Positions 36,795 through 45,297 of a stretch of 64,000 bases of DNA are shown one piece after another. The translations under genes were made by a program, and so were the position numbers. Location: assembly GCF_004353905.1 (NCBI RefSeq), contig NZ_SMOD01000007.1, forward strand, positions 62,001 to 126,000, in the 5' to 3' direction. The notes under the pieces were generated by a model that worked only from the letters and a program-made list of their open reading frames with translations, did no database searches and was not told where the DNA came from. This DNA is from Paraburkholderia guartelaensis. Its GTDB lineage: Bacteria > Pseudomonadota > Gammaproteobacteria > Burkholderiales > Burkholderiaceae. How positions within the stretch are numbered: position 1 is the first letter of the stretch; every line of letters starts with the position of its first letter.

Positions 36795-36824
36795 ATTATA
36801 GATACATTCGCGAACGAATGTAAA
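36795..36824 (-). promoter_or_regulatory. Sigma-70 promoter of the RND efflux operon
   Basis: On the minus strand TTTACA (36819-36824) and a perfect TATAAT (36795-36800) are 18 bases apart, giving a leader of about 260 bases before the adaptor start. The spacer is occupied by the palindromic operator. Confidence 0.82.
36803..36822. promoter_or_regulatory. TetR/AcrR-type operator in the efflux promoter
   Basis: TACATTCGCGAACGAATGTA has perfect 8-base arms and a 4-base centre. It resembles AcrR-type operators (arms rich in TACAT) and covers the spacer and part of the -35, so bound repressor would exclude polymerase. A further half-site TACATTC occurs at 36917-36923 in the tetR leader. Confidence 0.8.
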
Positions 36825-36829
36825 AGGAC

Positions 36830-36839
36830 GTTACGTAAC
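36830..36839. promoter_or_regulatory. Second palindrome GTTACGTAAC near the efflux promoter
   Basis: A perfect 10-bp palindrome starts 8 bases after the AcrR-type operator, just upstream of the pump -35. It could be a second protein-binding site; no family assignment is possible. Confidence 0.4.
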
Positions 36840-36961
36840 CGTTGAGTGGTACTTCAGGAGCGATCCGCGCATCATATCCATATTACAAATCAATACATTA
36901 CGGTTCGCACCCTAAATACATTCATTCACCCCTAACCCGCAGTAACGCATTCATCTCAAAA

Positions 36962-37615
36962 ATGGTCCGCCGAACGAAAGAGGAAGCGCTGGAGACGCGC
37001 AACCGGATCCTCGACGCCGCCGAACACGTCTTTTACGAAAAGGGCGTGTCGCGCACTTCGCTGGCCGACATCGCCCAGACCGCGGGCGTGACGCGTGGCG
37101 CGATTTATTGGCATTTCGAAAACAAGGGCGACCTGTTCACGGCCATGTTCGACCGCGTGGTGCTGCCGCTCGACGAGTTGAAGGTGGCATCGACGGATCC
37201 CGGCGAGCCCGACCCGCTCGGGCGCATGCGCGATCTTTGCATTCTGTGTCTGCGCAACACGGCAACCGACGTGCGCCGGCGCCGCGTGTTCGAAATCCTG
37301 TTCCTGAAGTGTGAGTTCGTCGAGGAGATGGGCCCCGTGATGGCGCGCCATCAGACCGATATGCGCGAGGGCCTCGCGAGCATCGAGCAGGGTTTGCGCA
37401 ATGCGATGTCGAAGGGCCAGCTACCCGCCGACCTCGACCCCAAGCGCGCGTCGCGCGTGCTCCATTCGTTCATTGGCGGCGCGCTGCGCGATATGGCGAT
37501 CCTGCCGGACGTGTTCGACGTGGCGAGCAACGCCGAACGGCACGTCGACGCGATGCTCGACGCGCTGCGCTTCAGCCCCTCGCTGCGCATTGGCGCCAGC
37601 GAGTCGGACGCCTGA
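36962..37615 (+). CDS. bpeR: TetR family repressor of the efflux operon (AcrR/BpeR-like)
   Basis: A 217-residue TetR regulator starting MVRRTKEEALETRNRILDAA, with helix-turn-helix SLADIAQTAGVTRGAIYWHF (about residues 33-52). The remaining part is the C-terminal ligand-binding domain. It is divergent from the pump operon and faces the palindrome inside the pump promoter, the classic AcrR/BpeR arrangement. The frame extends 40 codons upstream, but those lie in an AT-rich leader without a ribosome site. Confidence 0.92.
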   Translation: MVRRTKEEALETRNRILDAAEHVFYEKGVSRTSLADIAQTAGVTRGAIYWHFENKGDLFTAMFDRVVLPLDELKVASTDPGEPDPLGRMRDLCILCLRNTATDVRRRRVFEILFLKCEFVEEMGPVMARHQTDMREGLASIEQGLRNAMSKGQLPADLDPKRASRVLHSFIGGALRDMAILPDVFDVASNAERHVDAMLDALRFSPSLRIGASESDA

Positions 37616-37644
37616 GTCCCGCTGGCGCAGTTCCCGGATCTAAC

Positions 37645-37674
37645 AAGGCGGCCCGCTGACGAGGCCGCCTTTTT
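37645..37674 (+). terminator. Terminator of the tetR gene
   Basis: A 9-bp stem (37645-37653 with 37663-37671) followed by TTTT, 30 bases after the stop. Confidence 0.85.
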
Positions 37675-37683
37675 CTTGATCGC

Positions 37684-38319
37684 TCAGGCCGGCACGCGGT
37701 TCGCGCGGGCCCGTTGATTCGACGCGTAGATGTTGTCACGCGCGAGCGGCACGCCTTTTTCGACGGCGGCAAGCCACGCGTCCGTGGTCACGACCGCAGC
37801 GAAGCGCGTGTGCATCACCGTGCTGAACACGCGATGGATCTCCTCGGCGCTCGCCGTTCCCGCCTCGTTTGCATACGGCACCGAACCCGTCGCATCGACC
37901 AGAAACTCGACGGCAAGACCCGCGTGGGTCGCCTCGAACACCGTCGAGGCGTCGCAGTTGTGCGTCATGTAGCCGGCCACCGTGAGCGTGTCGATGCCGT
38001 GATCGGCCAGCCAGGCCTTGAGATCGGTGCCCGCGAAAGCGCTCGGCAGCGCTTTTTCGACGTAGTGATCGCGCTCGCGCGAAGCCACGACCGGATGCAG
38101 TTCGGCGCCCACGCTGCCGCGCGCGAAAAGCGGCGAGTCCGCCGGGGCGAAGTTCTGCACCACCACGACCGGCACGCCGGCTGCCCGCGCGGCATCGATC
38201 GCGCGGCCAATATTGGCGAGTGACGTCTCGATAGGGGGATATTCGATCGGCAGATCGCCGCTGACATATTCGTTCTGCACGTCGATCACGACGAGCGCCC
38301 GGCGCGGATTCGCGGACAT
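37684..38319 (-). CDS. Isochorismatase-like cysteine hydrolase
   Basis: A 211-residue hydrolase of the isochorismatase/nicotinamidase superfamily. The predicted triad is D in VVIDVQNEY, K in YVEKALPSAF, and the cysteine in AGYMTHNCDAST. I choose ATG 38319 because AGGAGG is seven bases upstream; the ATG at 38325 is too close to it. It is divergent from a GlxA-type regulator, a frequent pairing in which the regulator controls the hydrolase. The substrate is unknown. Confidence 0.9.
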   Translation of the reverse strand: MSANPRRALVVIDVQNEYVSGDLPIEYPPIETSLANIGRAIDAARAAGVPVVVVQNFAPADSPLFARGSVGAELHPVVASRERDHYVEKALPSAFAGTDLKAWLADHGIDTLTVAGYMTHNCDASTVFEATHAGLAVEFLVDATGSVPYANEAGTASAEEIHRVFSTVMHTRFAAVVTTDAWLAAVEKGVPLARDNIYASNQRARANRVPA

Positions 38320-38464
38320 GGCCATGCCTCCTGGGGTTGAATGGAACCGACCGGTCCGAAGACGCGGAGTCGATGGCGGGATTGTGGCGCTGCGTGCGTC
38401 CACGCGACAGTGGCCCGGATGACAACTTTCGCTAGAATCGGGCCATTCCTCTTCGGGGCTCGCC

Positions 38465-39451
38465 ATGGCCACTGCTACCCGTCAGGCTCCTTCACCGGCC
38501 ACGTTGCGCGTCGCCGTGATCGCCTTCGACCGCATCAGTCCGTTCCATCTCTCCGTGCCTTGCGTCGTGTTCGGCGAAGACCGCAGCGAAGGCGGCGTGC
38601 CGACGTTCGAACTCGCCGTCTGCGCGGCGGAGCCCGGCACGCTGACGACCACGGCAGGCTTCACGATCGGCGCGCCGCAGGGCCTCGAGGGGCTGCGCGG
38701 CGCCGACGTGATCGTCGTGCCGAGCTGGCGCGACACCCACGAGGCGCCGCCCGCCGCGCTTTGCGACGCGCTTTGCGAAGCGCACGCGGACGGCGCAATC
38801 CTCGTCGGACTATGCCTCGGCGCCTATGTGCTTGCGCATGCGGGCCTGCTCGACGGCCGCCCGGCCACCACGCACTGGGCAGCCGCCGACGACTTCGCGC
38901 AGCGCTTTCCGGCGGTGCACTTCGATCCCGGCGTGCTCTACATCGACGACGGCGACCTGCTCACCTCGGCGGGCACGGCGGCGGGACTCGACTGCTGCCT
39001 GCATCTCATGCGGCGCCTGTGCGGCTCGAGCGCCGCGAACTACGTGGCGCGGCGGCTCGTCGTGCCGCCGCATCGCCAGGGCAACCAGGCGCAGTACGTT
39101 CAGCAGCCGCTCGCGGCAGCCGGGCGCGGCGACCGTCTGCCGGGTCTGCTCGACTGGATTCGCGCCCACCTCGACGCGCCCCACACGCTCGACTCGCTCG
39201 CGCAGCGCGCGCTGATGAGCCGGCGCACCTTCACGCGCCAGTTCCGATTGACGACGGGTTCGACGGTGAGCGCGTGGCTGCTCGGCGAGCGCCTCGCCCG
39301 CGCGCAGCAGTTGCTCGAAAGCACCGATCATCCGATCGACGCGATCGCCCAGCGCGCGGGCTTCGGCTCGGCCGCGTCGCTGCGTCAGCATTTCGTGGAG
39401 GCGTTCAGGATTTCGCCGTCGGCATGGCGGCGCGAGTTTCGGGGGGCGTAA
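38465..39451 (+). CDS. GlxA family AraC-type transcriptional regulator
   Basis: A 328-residue regulator with an N-terminal DJ-1/PfpI-like domain (VGLCLGAYVLAHAGLLDGRP, TTHWAAADDF) and a C-terminal AraC helix-turn-helix pair (SLAQRALMSRRTFTRQFR and IDAIAQRAGFGSAASLRQHF). This is the GlxA/FtrA arrangement. It is divergent from the isochorismatase-like gene by 145 bases and probably activates it. Inverted 7-base arms (TGGCCCG/CGGGCCA) flank the predicted -10 of the gene. Confidence 0.93.
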   Translation: MATATRQAPSPATLRVAVIAFDRISPFHLSVPCVVFGEDRSEGGVPTFELAVCAAEPGTLTTTAGFTIGAPQGLEGLRGADVIVVPSWRDTHEAPPAALCDALCEAHADGAILVGLCLGAYVLAHAGLLDGRPATTHWAAADDFAQRFPAVHFDPGVLYIDDGDLLTSAGTAAGLDCCLHLMRRLCGSSAANYVARRLVVPPHRQGNQAQYVQQPLAAAGRGDRLPGLLDWIRAHLDAPHTLDSLAQRALMSRRTFTRQFRLTTGSTVSAWLLGERLARAQQLLESTDHPIDAIAQRAGFGSAASLRQHFVEAFRISPSAWRREFRGA

Positions 39452-39509
39452 GCGGTTCGATGAGCGGTGCGACGCTCGGCGCACCTGCGCGCGCCGAGCA
39501 GCGCCGAAT

Positions 39510-40259
39510 TCAGGTCCCGGTGAACCAGCGCGCCGCATAAAGCAGCAACGCCACGAAAAAGATCATCGCGGCCCATGCCCAATAAGGCATGGCGTGCTGC
39601 GGCGGCTCGTGATTCAGCGTGCTTGCCGCGCGGCCCGAGAGCGTTCCTCCCGCATGGTGCTGCGGCAGGATATGCGCGCGCCGGGCGAGACCGGCGAGGT
39701 TGATCGGGCGCAGGAACACGTGCTGCCGGCGCGGCTGCTCGCCCGCCACACGGTTCGGCGCCTGGCCGTGCTTGACCGCAACCACGGCGCAGAACTCAGT
39801 GAAGAAGTCGTCGGCCAGTTCGTGCAGCGCGTTCTCGATCTGGCGCGGCGGCAGCTCGGAAAGCGGGCCCGTGAGCGTGGCCCACACCGAGTAGTCGATC
39901 CGCGTGTTCACATCCTTGCCCGTACCCGGCTCCCTCGCCGTGGGGCGCTCTTCAGGGCGCAACGCGACGTCGATCTGTCCGCGCAGCGAGCCGATGCCGT
40001 CCGCGCGGGCGCGAAAGCTCAGCACGCGCCGGGGCGTGAGCGGCACCTGCGCCGTATCACTGGCAATGTGGGCACGTACTTCGTAGCGTGCGCGCAGCGG
40101 CCCGAGCGGCACCGTGAGCGTGATCGCGTATTCGCCGGGGCCGAGGCGCCTGAACGACTCGCAATGCTCCATGCTCGCTCGCACGAGCGCCACGTCCTGC
40201 AACGCCGCCCAGACGGCGGCCGGTTCGAGCGGAATTCTCAACGCATCGTTCAGTTCCAT
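39510..40259 (-). CDS. CoxG-like SRPBCC domain protein with C-terminal membrane anchor
   Basis: A 249-residue protein whose N-terminal 150 residues match the carbon monoxide dehydrogenase subunit G (CoxG)/SRPBCC fold (LNDALRIPLEPAAVWAALQD, FRRLGPGEYAITLTVPLGPL). A disordered Arg/His-rich linker follows, then a single transmembrane helix at the end (YWAWAAMIFFVALLLYAARW). Start at ATG 40259, after GGGGAG. No CO dehydrogenase genes are nearby, so the partner oxidase, if any, lies elsewhere. Confidence 0.85.
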   Translation of the reverse strand: MELNDALRIPLEPAAVWAALQDVALVRASMEHCESFRRLGPGEYAITLTVPLGPLRARYEVRAHIASDTAQVPLTPRRVLSFRARADGIGSLRGQIDVALRPEERPTAREPGTGKDVNTRIDYSVWATLTGPLSELPPRQIENALHELADDFFTEFCAVVAVKHGQAPNRVAGEQPRRQHVFLRPINLAGLARRAHILPQHHAGGTLSGRAASTLNHEPPQHAMPYWAWAAMIFFVALLLYAARWFTGT

Positions 40260-40291
40260 GGCGACTCCCCTATGCAAGCTACCGGGCCATA

Positions 40292-40657
40292 TCAGGAGGT
40301 CTGGTCGATCCGGTCCACGCGAGTCGCGTAGAAAGCCAGATACCCCTTGATGCCGCGTGCATCATCAAGCGGCGCTTCGTAGCTCCAGGCCGCGTCGTCG
40401 ACGCGCCCGTCTTCGGTACGCAAATGGAAATACGTCGCCTCGCCCTTGAACGGGCAATGCGAAGTGTGTCCGGAGCGTTCGAGTCGCGCCATGTTCACAT
40501 CGGCGCGCGGAAAGTAGAAGACGTCGGGGTAGCCGGTTTCGCAAAGGGTGACGGCGTGCAGCGTATCGGCAATCGTGATGCCGCCATGAATCACGCGCAC
40601 GCGGTGACGGTTCGCGACGAGATCGATGCGATGGACCGCATCCGGTTCGACCGCCAT
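40292..40657 (-). CDS. DUF427 domain protein
   Basis: A 121-residue cytosolic protein of the DUF427 family. The typical core is visible: VRVIHGGITIADTLHAVTLCE, PDVFYFPRADVNM, and HCPFKGEATYFHL. Structures of this family show a small beta fold; the role is not established. AGGGGAG precedes the ATG. It is 32 bases upstream of the CoxG-like gene on the same strand, possibly a two-gene operon. Confidence 0.9.
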   Translation of the reverse strand: MAVEPDAVHRIDLVANRHRVRVIHGGITIADTLHAVTLCETGYPDVFYFPRADVNMARLERSGHTSHCPFKGEATYFHLRTEDGRVDDAAWSYEAPLDDARGIKGYLAFYATRVDRIDQTS

Positions 40658-40918
40658 GTTCGGCTCCCCTGTTGGTAGGCGGCGCCTGCGGCGCCCTGCC
40701 GTGCAATTCCACGGGATGGCCGCTCACCAGTCGCCTGTCACCGCGCCGATCACCGTATCAACGGCGACAGACGGCAACAAGCGAACACGCTCCTGTAACG
40801 CCTGAGCGGTCGCGGCCTCCCTTCGGCCTCATTATCGGCCAAACTCGCTCTGGCTGCGTGAATCTTATGCGCGACGCGCGTGCGCCAGCGCCCAAAGCGA
40901 TCGGGCCCGGCTGCGCGG

Positions 40919-41425
40919 CTACCAGATGAACGCCGCCCGCGCGCTGCCGTTCGAGCCGACCGTCACGGCGCTCGTCTTGTCGACGCCCGCATGGCTCACA
41001 TGCACGTTGTAGCGGCCCGGACGTACCCTGACGAGCATGTACGGCCCACGGGAAGTCGTATCGAGCACGCTCGCGCCGTGCGAGTCGGTGATCTGCACGC
41101 GCACGTCCGCCACGTACTCGCCGCTGCGCTGGGTAAAGCGCAACGCAAGCGGCCACTCGCGCTCCGCGCTGAGCAGCGCCTTGGATTCGTCGAGACCCAC
41201 GCCGCCGGAGACGAACGACACGTCGCCCTGCTGCTGGACTTGTGGCATGCCGCCGCCGTTGATGTTGCCGGCGCTCGTGTTGTCGGTGGTCGTGCCGCCG
41301 ACCGTGCCCGAGGCGTCGGCCTGCTGCGCCGCCGCGCCGCCCGCGTAGCCGAGCGCAAGCGTGGCCGCGAGAATCGTCGCGTAAGCGGTGGTATGGGTGG
41401 GGCGCGAGTTGCGGAAACGCTTCAT
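40919..41425 (-). CDS. Secreted protein with carboxypeptidase-regulatory-like fold
   Basis: A 168-residue exported protein with a signal peptide ending GAAA-QQ. A low-complexity Gly/Thr/Asn region (SGTVGGTTTDNTSAGNINGG) is followed by a beta-sandwich segment resembling carboxypeptidase regulatory domains (YVADVRVQITDSHGASVLDT, YMLVRVRPGRYNVHVSHAG). No catalytic site. Function unknown; similar short proteins are common in Burkholderiaceae. It stands alone, with 261 unremarkable bases to the next gene. Confidence 0.75.
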   Translation of the reverse strand: MKRFRNSRPTHTTAYATILAATLALGYAGGAAAQQADASGTVGGTTTDNTSAGNINGGGMPQVQQQGDVSFVSGGVGLDESKALLSAEREWPLALRFTQRSGEYVADVRVQITDSHGASVLDTTSRGPYMLVRVRPGRYNVHVSHAGVDKTSAVTVGSNGSARAAFIW

Positions 41426-41509
41426 CGATCGCTCCTTTCAGTTTGTCCGATGTAATGCTCCCGCAAGGGGCGTGCCCGAGCGGCTCGCGTAAAAGGTTTT
41501 GCGCGCCCC

Positions 41510-41550
41510 AAAAAACCACTGCCGCCGAGGCCAAAGGCCAACGGCGGCAG
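41510..41550 (-). terminator. Terminator of the protease/two-component operon
   Basis: A long imperfect stem (41519-41532 with 41536-41550) with an AAA loop; the A-run on its left reads as T-run on the minus strand after the protease gene. Confidence 0.8.
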
Positions 41551-41623
41551 CACAGGTACAACGTAATGAAACCTGCTCTCGCCGCGAATCCGGCGCACGG
41601 AGCCGGATTCGCGACAGCAGGGA

Positions 41624-43129
41624 TCAGCCGAGATCGACAGGCACGAAAATCTGTGCGTCGTCTCGCTGGATCAGGAGCGCAATGCTGTTGCCAGCCTTGG
41701 AAACCATTTGCTTGAGCTGATCGGCGCTCGTCACCGGGCGGCCATTCACGGCGAGAATCACATCGCCGGGCTGGACACCCGCATTTTCAGCTGCACCACC
41801 CGACTGCTCGACGAGCAGACCGTGATCGAGCGAGCCGTTGCTCTTCTCTTCCGGCGTGAGCGGGCGCACCGCGACGCCGAGGCGACCTTGCATCTGTGCC
41901 TGCGGAGCGTCGTTCGAAGCCACCTTCGCGTCGCCCAGCGTGCCGATGGTTGCGGTCAGGTCCTTCGTGCTCTTGTCACGCCACACCTGAACATCGGCCT
42001 TCGTGCCCGGCTTCATGCCTGCGATGAGCGAAGGCAGATCGGACGAATCGTCCACGGACTGGCCGTTCACGGACAGGATCACGTCGCCGGGCTTCAAGCC
42101 CGCCTTGGCGGCCGGACCGCTTGCGTCCACCGAACTCACCAGCGCGCCGCGCGGCTTGTCCATGCCGAACGAGTTGGCGAGCGTCTGGTTCATCGACTGC
42201 ACCGCGACGCCGAGACGCCCACGGCTCACATGGCCGGTCTTGACGAGTTCGTCCTTGACCTTGATCGCCTCATTGATCGGGATTGCGAACGAAAGGCCCT
42301 GGAAGCCGCCCGTCTGCGAGTAGATCATCGAGTTGATGCCGATTACTTCGCCCTGCAGATTAAAGAGCGGGCCGCCCGAATTGCCGGGGTTGACCGGCAC
42401 GTCGGTCTGGATGAACGGCGTGTAGTTTTCGTCCGGCAGCGAACGCGACTTCGCGCTGATGATGCCCGAGGTCACCGTGTTGTCGAAGCCGTACGGCGAG
42501 CCGATCGCCACCACCCACTGGCCGACCTTGCTCTGGCGCGGGTCGCCGATCTTCACGGTCGGCAGATCCTTCGCATCGATCTTGAGCACAGCGACGTCCG
42601 ACTGCTTGTCGGCGCCCACGACCTTCGCCTTGTATTCGCGCTTGTCGGTGAGCTTCACCGTCACGACGTTGGCGCCGTCCACGACGTGTGCGTTCGTGAG
42701 AATGTAGCCGTCCGGGCTGATGATGAAGCCCGAGCCGAGGCTCGCGCTGGGCTGGTCGGCCTGCGGACCATTGTCGCCGCCGCCCATGCCGGGCGCGCCA
42801 CCGTAGAAGTGCTTGAAGAACTGGTAGAACGGATCGCTCGGATCGATCGGCAGTTGTTGCGGGCCGCTGCCGCCGCTGCGCAGCGCCGTCTGCTTCACGA
42901 CGTGCTTGGCGCTGATGTTGACCACTGCGGGCCCGTAGGTTTCCACGAGACCCGAGAAGTCGGGAATGCCAGTCTTGGCTGCGGCTTCGGCGGGCATCAT
43001 CGCCGCGGCCTGGGCCTGCGAGATGACCTGCGGAGCAGGCAGATCACGGTGCCCTGCTACGTAGCCCGCCGACAATGCGACGACCACGGCGGCTGCCACG
43101 GCACTGCGGGAAAGAACTTTAGTATTCAT
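41624..43129 (-). CDS. DegP/MucD-type periplasmic serine endoprotease
   Basis: A 501-residue Do-family protease that degrades misfolded envelope proteins. Catalytic residues fit H148 (TNAHVV), D178 (QSDVAVLKID) and S251 (NPGNSGGPLF). Two C-terminal PDZ domains follow (GRLGVAVQSM through DVILSVNGQSVDD, and GRLGVAVRPL through DVILAVNGRPV). The signal/anchor segment is residues 1-27. The ATG at 43129 has AAGGAG; an in-frame ATG ten codons earlier is less likely. It follows a two-component pair on the same strand, suggesting envelope-stress control. Confidence 0.95.
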   Translation of the reverse strand: MNTKVLSRSAVAAAVVVALSAGYVAGHRDLPAPQVISQAQAAAMMPAEAAAKTGIPDFSGLVETYGPAVVNISAKHVVKQTALRSGGSGPQQLPIDPSDPFYQFFKHFYGGAPGMGGGDNGPQADQPSASLGSGFIISPDGYILTNAHVVDGANVVTVKLTDKREYKAKVVGADKQSDVAVLKIDAKDLPTVKIGDPRQSKVGQWVVAIGSPYGFDNTVTSGIISAKSRSLPDENYTPFIQTDVPVNPGNSGGPLFNLQGEVIGINSMIYSQTGGFQGLSFAIPINEAIKVKDELVKTGHVSRGRLGVAVQSMNQTLANSFGMDKPRGALVSSVDASGPAAKAGLKPGDVILSVNGQSVDDSSDLPSLIAGMKPGTKADVQVWRDKSTKDLTATIGTLGDAKVASNDAPQAQMQGRLGVAVRPLTPEEKSNGSLDHGLLVEQSGGAAENAGVQPGDVILAVNGRPVTSADQLKQMVSKAGNSIALLIQRDDAQIFVPVDLG

Positions 43130-43265
43130 TGCGGACTCCTTGCGCGGGGTACTCATCACGACGTACCGAAGAGTAAGCCGTGTCGCTTAAAGGAGTCTTA
43201 AGTAGGCAGAAATCGCAATAATCGCGCAAACGCCCGCGCGGCGGGCATTTGCGGACGATTCGGAC

Positions 43266-44567
43266 TCAGAATCGCACGTCCACGAGCAGGCCGCCGGCGG
43301 GCGAATCGCCGAGTGTGATGGTCGCGTCGTGCTGATCCGCGATTCGTCGCACGATAGCGAGCCCGAGTCCCGTGCCGGCGATATCGGTGCGCGCGCGGTT
43401 TGCACCCGCGCCCACGCGATAAAAGCGATCGAACACGCGCGCGCGCTCCTCCTCCGGGATGCCCGGCCCGCTGTCCGCGATGCGCACGCGCGGATGCCCA
43501 TCGACGACGGCGAGGCTCACGTCCACGCGGCCGCCCGCGGGCGTGTATTTGGTCGCGTTGTCGAGCAGGTTGTTGAGCATCACGCGCAACGCATCGGCGT
43601 CGCCATGCACGCTCGCCGCCGCGCTTTCCTCGATACCGAGATCGACGCCGCGCTGCTGAGCGAGCGGCGCATAGTTGAGCACGCAATCATCGAGCAGCGC
43701 ATGCAGATCGACGTTCTGCGCGCGCGCATGACCGTCGGGCTCGGAACGCGCGAGGGCGAGCAGCTGCTCGGCAAGACGCGTGGCGCGCGTCACGCCGGCC
43801 TGCAGATCGCCGAGCGCTTCGCGGCGCGTTTCGTCATCCTTTGCGCGCGCAACGAGTTGCGCCTGGATCTGCACGGCCGCGAGCGGCGTGCGCAACTCAT
43901 GCGCGGCATCGGCAACGAAGGCCTTTTGCGTGTCGATGGCCTGCGCGAGACGTTCGAGCAGCGCGTTCAATGCATGCACGAGCGGCGTGACTTCGCGCGG
44001 CAAACGCTCTTCGGGCAGCGGGTCGAGCGCTTCAGGATGACGCGTATCGAGCGCGCGCGCGACGCGCGAGAGCGGCCTGAGCCCGCGCCCCACCATGATC
44101 CAGACCGCGATGCCGAGAAACGGCAGCACCACGATGAGCGGCCAGAGCGTGCGCAACGCGACGTTCGCGGCGAGCCGGTTGCGCACCGAAACGGGCTGCG
44201 CGAGCTGCACGACATTGTCGCCAACGATCGCGCCATACACGCGCCAGTCGCCGCGATCGGTGCGCTCCGTCGAAAAGCCGAGTTCCGCCCGCGGCGCGAG
44301 CGGCGCGCGCGGATGCGAGTAGTACATGAGCACGCCGTTGCGATTCCAGATCTGCAGCACGATGCCTTCGTCGCCCGTGTCGCGCGAACTGAGGATCTCG
44401 TTGAACGGCTCGGAGGGCAGCGCCTCGGCGATTTCCTGCAGCTGGTAGTCGAACAGCTCGTTGGCTTCGGCGAGCGCCTGGCGGTAGATCAGCCAGCCCG
44501 CGAGCCCCACGCCCGCGACGACGATCGCGAGCAGCCAGAACAGCAGTTGTCGTCGGATGGAACTCAT
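43266..44567 (-). CDS. Sensor histidine kinase (QseC/TctE-like)
   Basis: A 433-residue membrane kinase with two helices (about residues 8-27 and 141-158) enclosing a periplasmic sensor region, a HAMP-like linker, the phosphoacceptor H223 in DAAHELRTPLA, and an ATP-binding domain with NLLDNATKYTP, DSGPGI and GTGLGLAIV. It is downstream of its response regulator and upstream of the DegP-type protease. The signal sensed is unknown. Confidence 0.94.
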   Translation of the reverse strand: MSSIRRQLLFWLLAIVVAGVGLAGWLIYRQALAEANELFDYQLQEIAEALPSEPFNEILSSRDTGDEGIVLQIWNRNGVLMYYSHPRAPLAPRAELGFSTERTDRGDWRVYGAIVGDNVVQLAQPVSVRNRLAANVALRTLWPLIVVLPFLGIAVWIMVGRGLRPLSRVARALDTRHPEALDPLPEERLPREVTPLVHALNALLERLAQAIDTQKAFVADAAHELRTPLAAVQIQAQLVARAKDDETRREALGDLQAGVTRATRLAEQLLALARSEPDGHARAQNVDLHALLDDCVLNYAPLAQQRGVDLGIEESAAASVHGDADALRVMLNNLLDNATKYTPAGGRVDVSLAVVDGHPRVRIADSGPGIPEEERARVFDRFYRVGAGANRARTDIAGTGLGLAIVRRIADQHDATITLGDSPAGGLLVDVRF

Positions 44568-44634
44568 CGGCTAACGGGGTCTCCCTGTCGATCCGGAGTT
44601 AGCGCTTTGGCGCTTACGCACTTGATTTCCTGCT

Positions 44635-45297
44635 TCATGCGTCTTTGGCGATCATGTAGCCGAGCCCGCGCACGTTGCGGATCAGATCGGCCCCGAGCTT
44701 CTTGCGCAGCGCGTGAATATAGACCTCGACAGTATTGCTGCCGATCTCCTCGCCCCAGCCGTACATCTTTTCTTCGAGCTGGGTTTTCGAGAGCACCGCG
44801 CCCGGACGCGCGAGCAGAGCTTCGAGCAGCGCGAATTCGCGCGCCGATAGAGCAACGGGCGAACCGTCCTGGGTGACCTGGTGCGAAGCCGGATCGAGCG
44901 TGATCGAGCCGTGGCGGATGGTCGAATCGCTGCGGCCCGCCTGGCGGCGGATCAGCGCGCGCATGCGTGCGCCCAGTTCGTCGAGATCGAAGGGCTTGAT
45001 GAGGTAGTCGTCCGCGCCGGCGTCGAGCCCCTTCACGCGGTCGGCCACGGCGTCGCGCGCGGTGAGGATCAGCACGGGCAGCGCCGCGCCGCGCGCGCGC
45101 AGGGTGCGCAGCACGTCGAGACCGTCGCGTCGCGGCAGTCCGAGATCGAGCAGCATGAGATCGTAAGAATCCGCGCTCGCGGCCGAGAGGGCGGCGTCGC
45201 CGTCTTCGACCCAGTCGACCGCAAAGCCTTCGCCGCGCAGCGCCTTGCGCACGCCTTCGGCGATCATGCGGTCATCTTCGACTAGCAGTATGCGCAT
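44635..45297 (-). CDS. OmpR-family response regulator
   Basis: A 220-residue response regulator with receiver acidic pocket (D8, D9), phosphoacceptor D51 (LMLLDLGLP), K101 (LIKPFD), and a C-terminal winged helix (YIHALRKKLGADLIRNVRGL). It is the first gene of the minus-strand set with the kinase (67 bases between) and the periplasmic protease. It most resembles QseB/TctD-type regulators. Confidence 0.95.
   Translation of the reverse strand: MRILLVEDDRMIAEGVRKALRGEGFAVDWVEDGDAALSAASADSYDLMLLDLGLPRRDGLDVLRTLRARGAALPVLILTARDAVADRVKGLDAGADDYLIKPFDLDELGARMRALIRRQAGRSDSTIRHGSITLDPASHQVTQDGSPVALSAREFALLEALLARPGAVLSKTQLEEKMYGWGEEIGSNTVEVYIHALRKKLGADLIRNVRGLGYMIAKDA

Larger units (their letters stand above)
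36527..36961. other. Divergent regulatory region, RND pump versus tetR
   Basis: About 435 bases, much richer in AT than the surroundings near the tetR side. It holds the pump promoter with its palindrome, the extra GTTACGTAAC site, and the pump leader. Within the leader a small hairpin (CACCAC at 36763-36768 with GTGGTG at 36782-36787) would lie at the extreme 5' end of the transcript. Confidence 0.6.
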
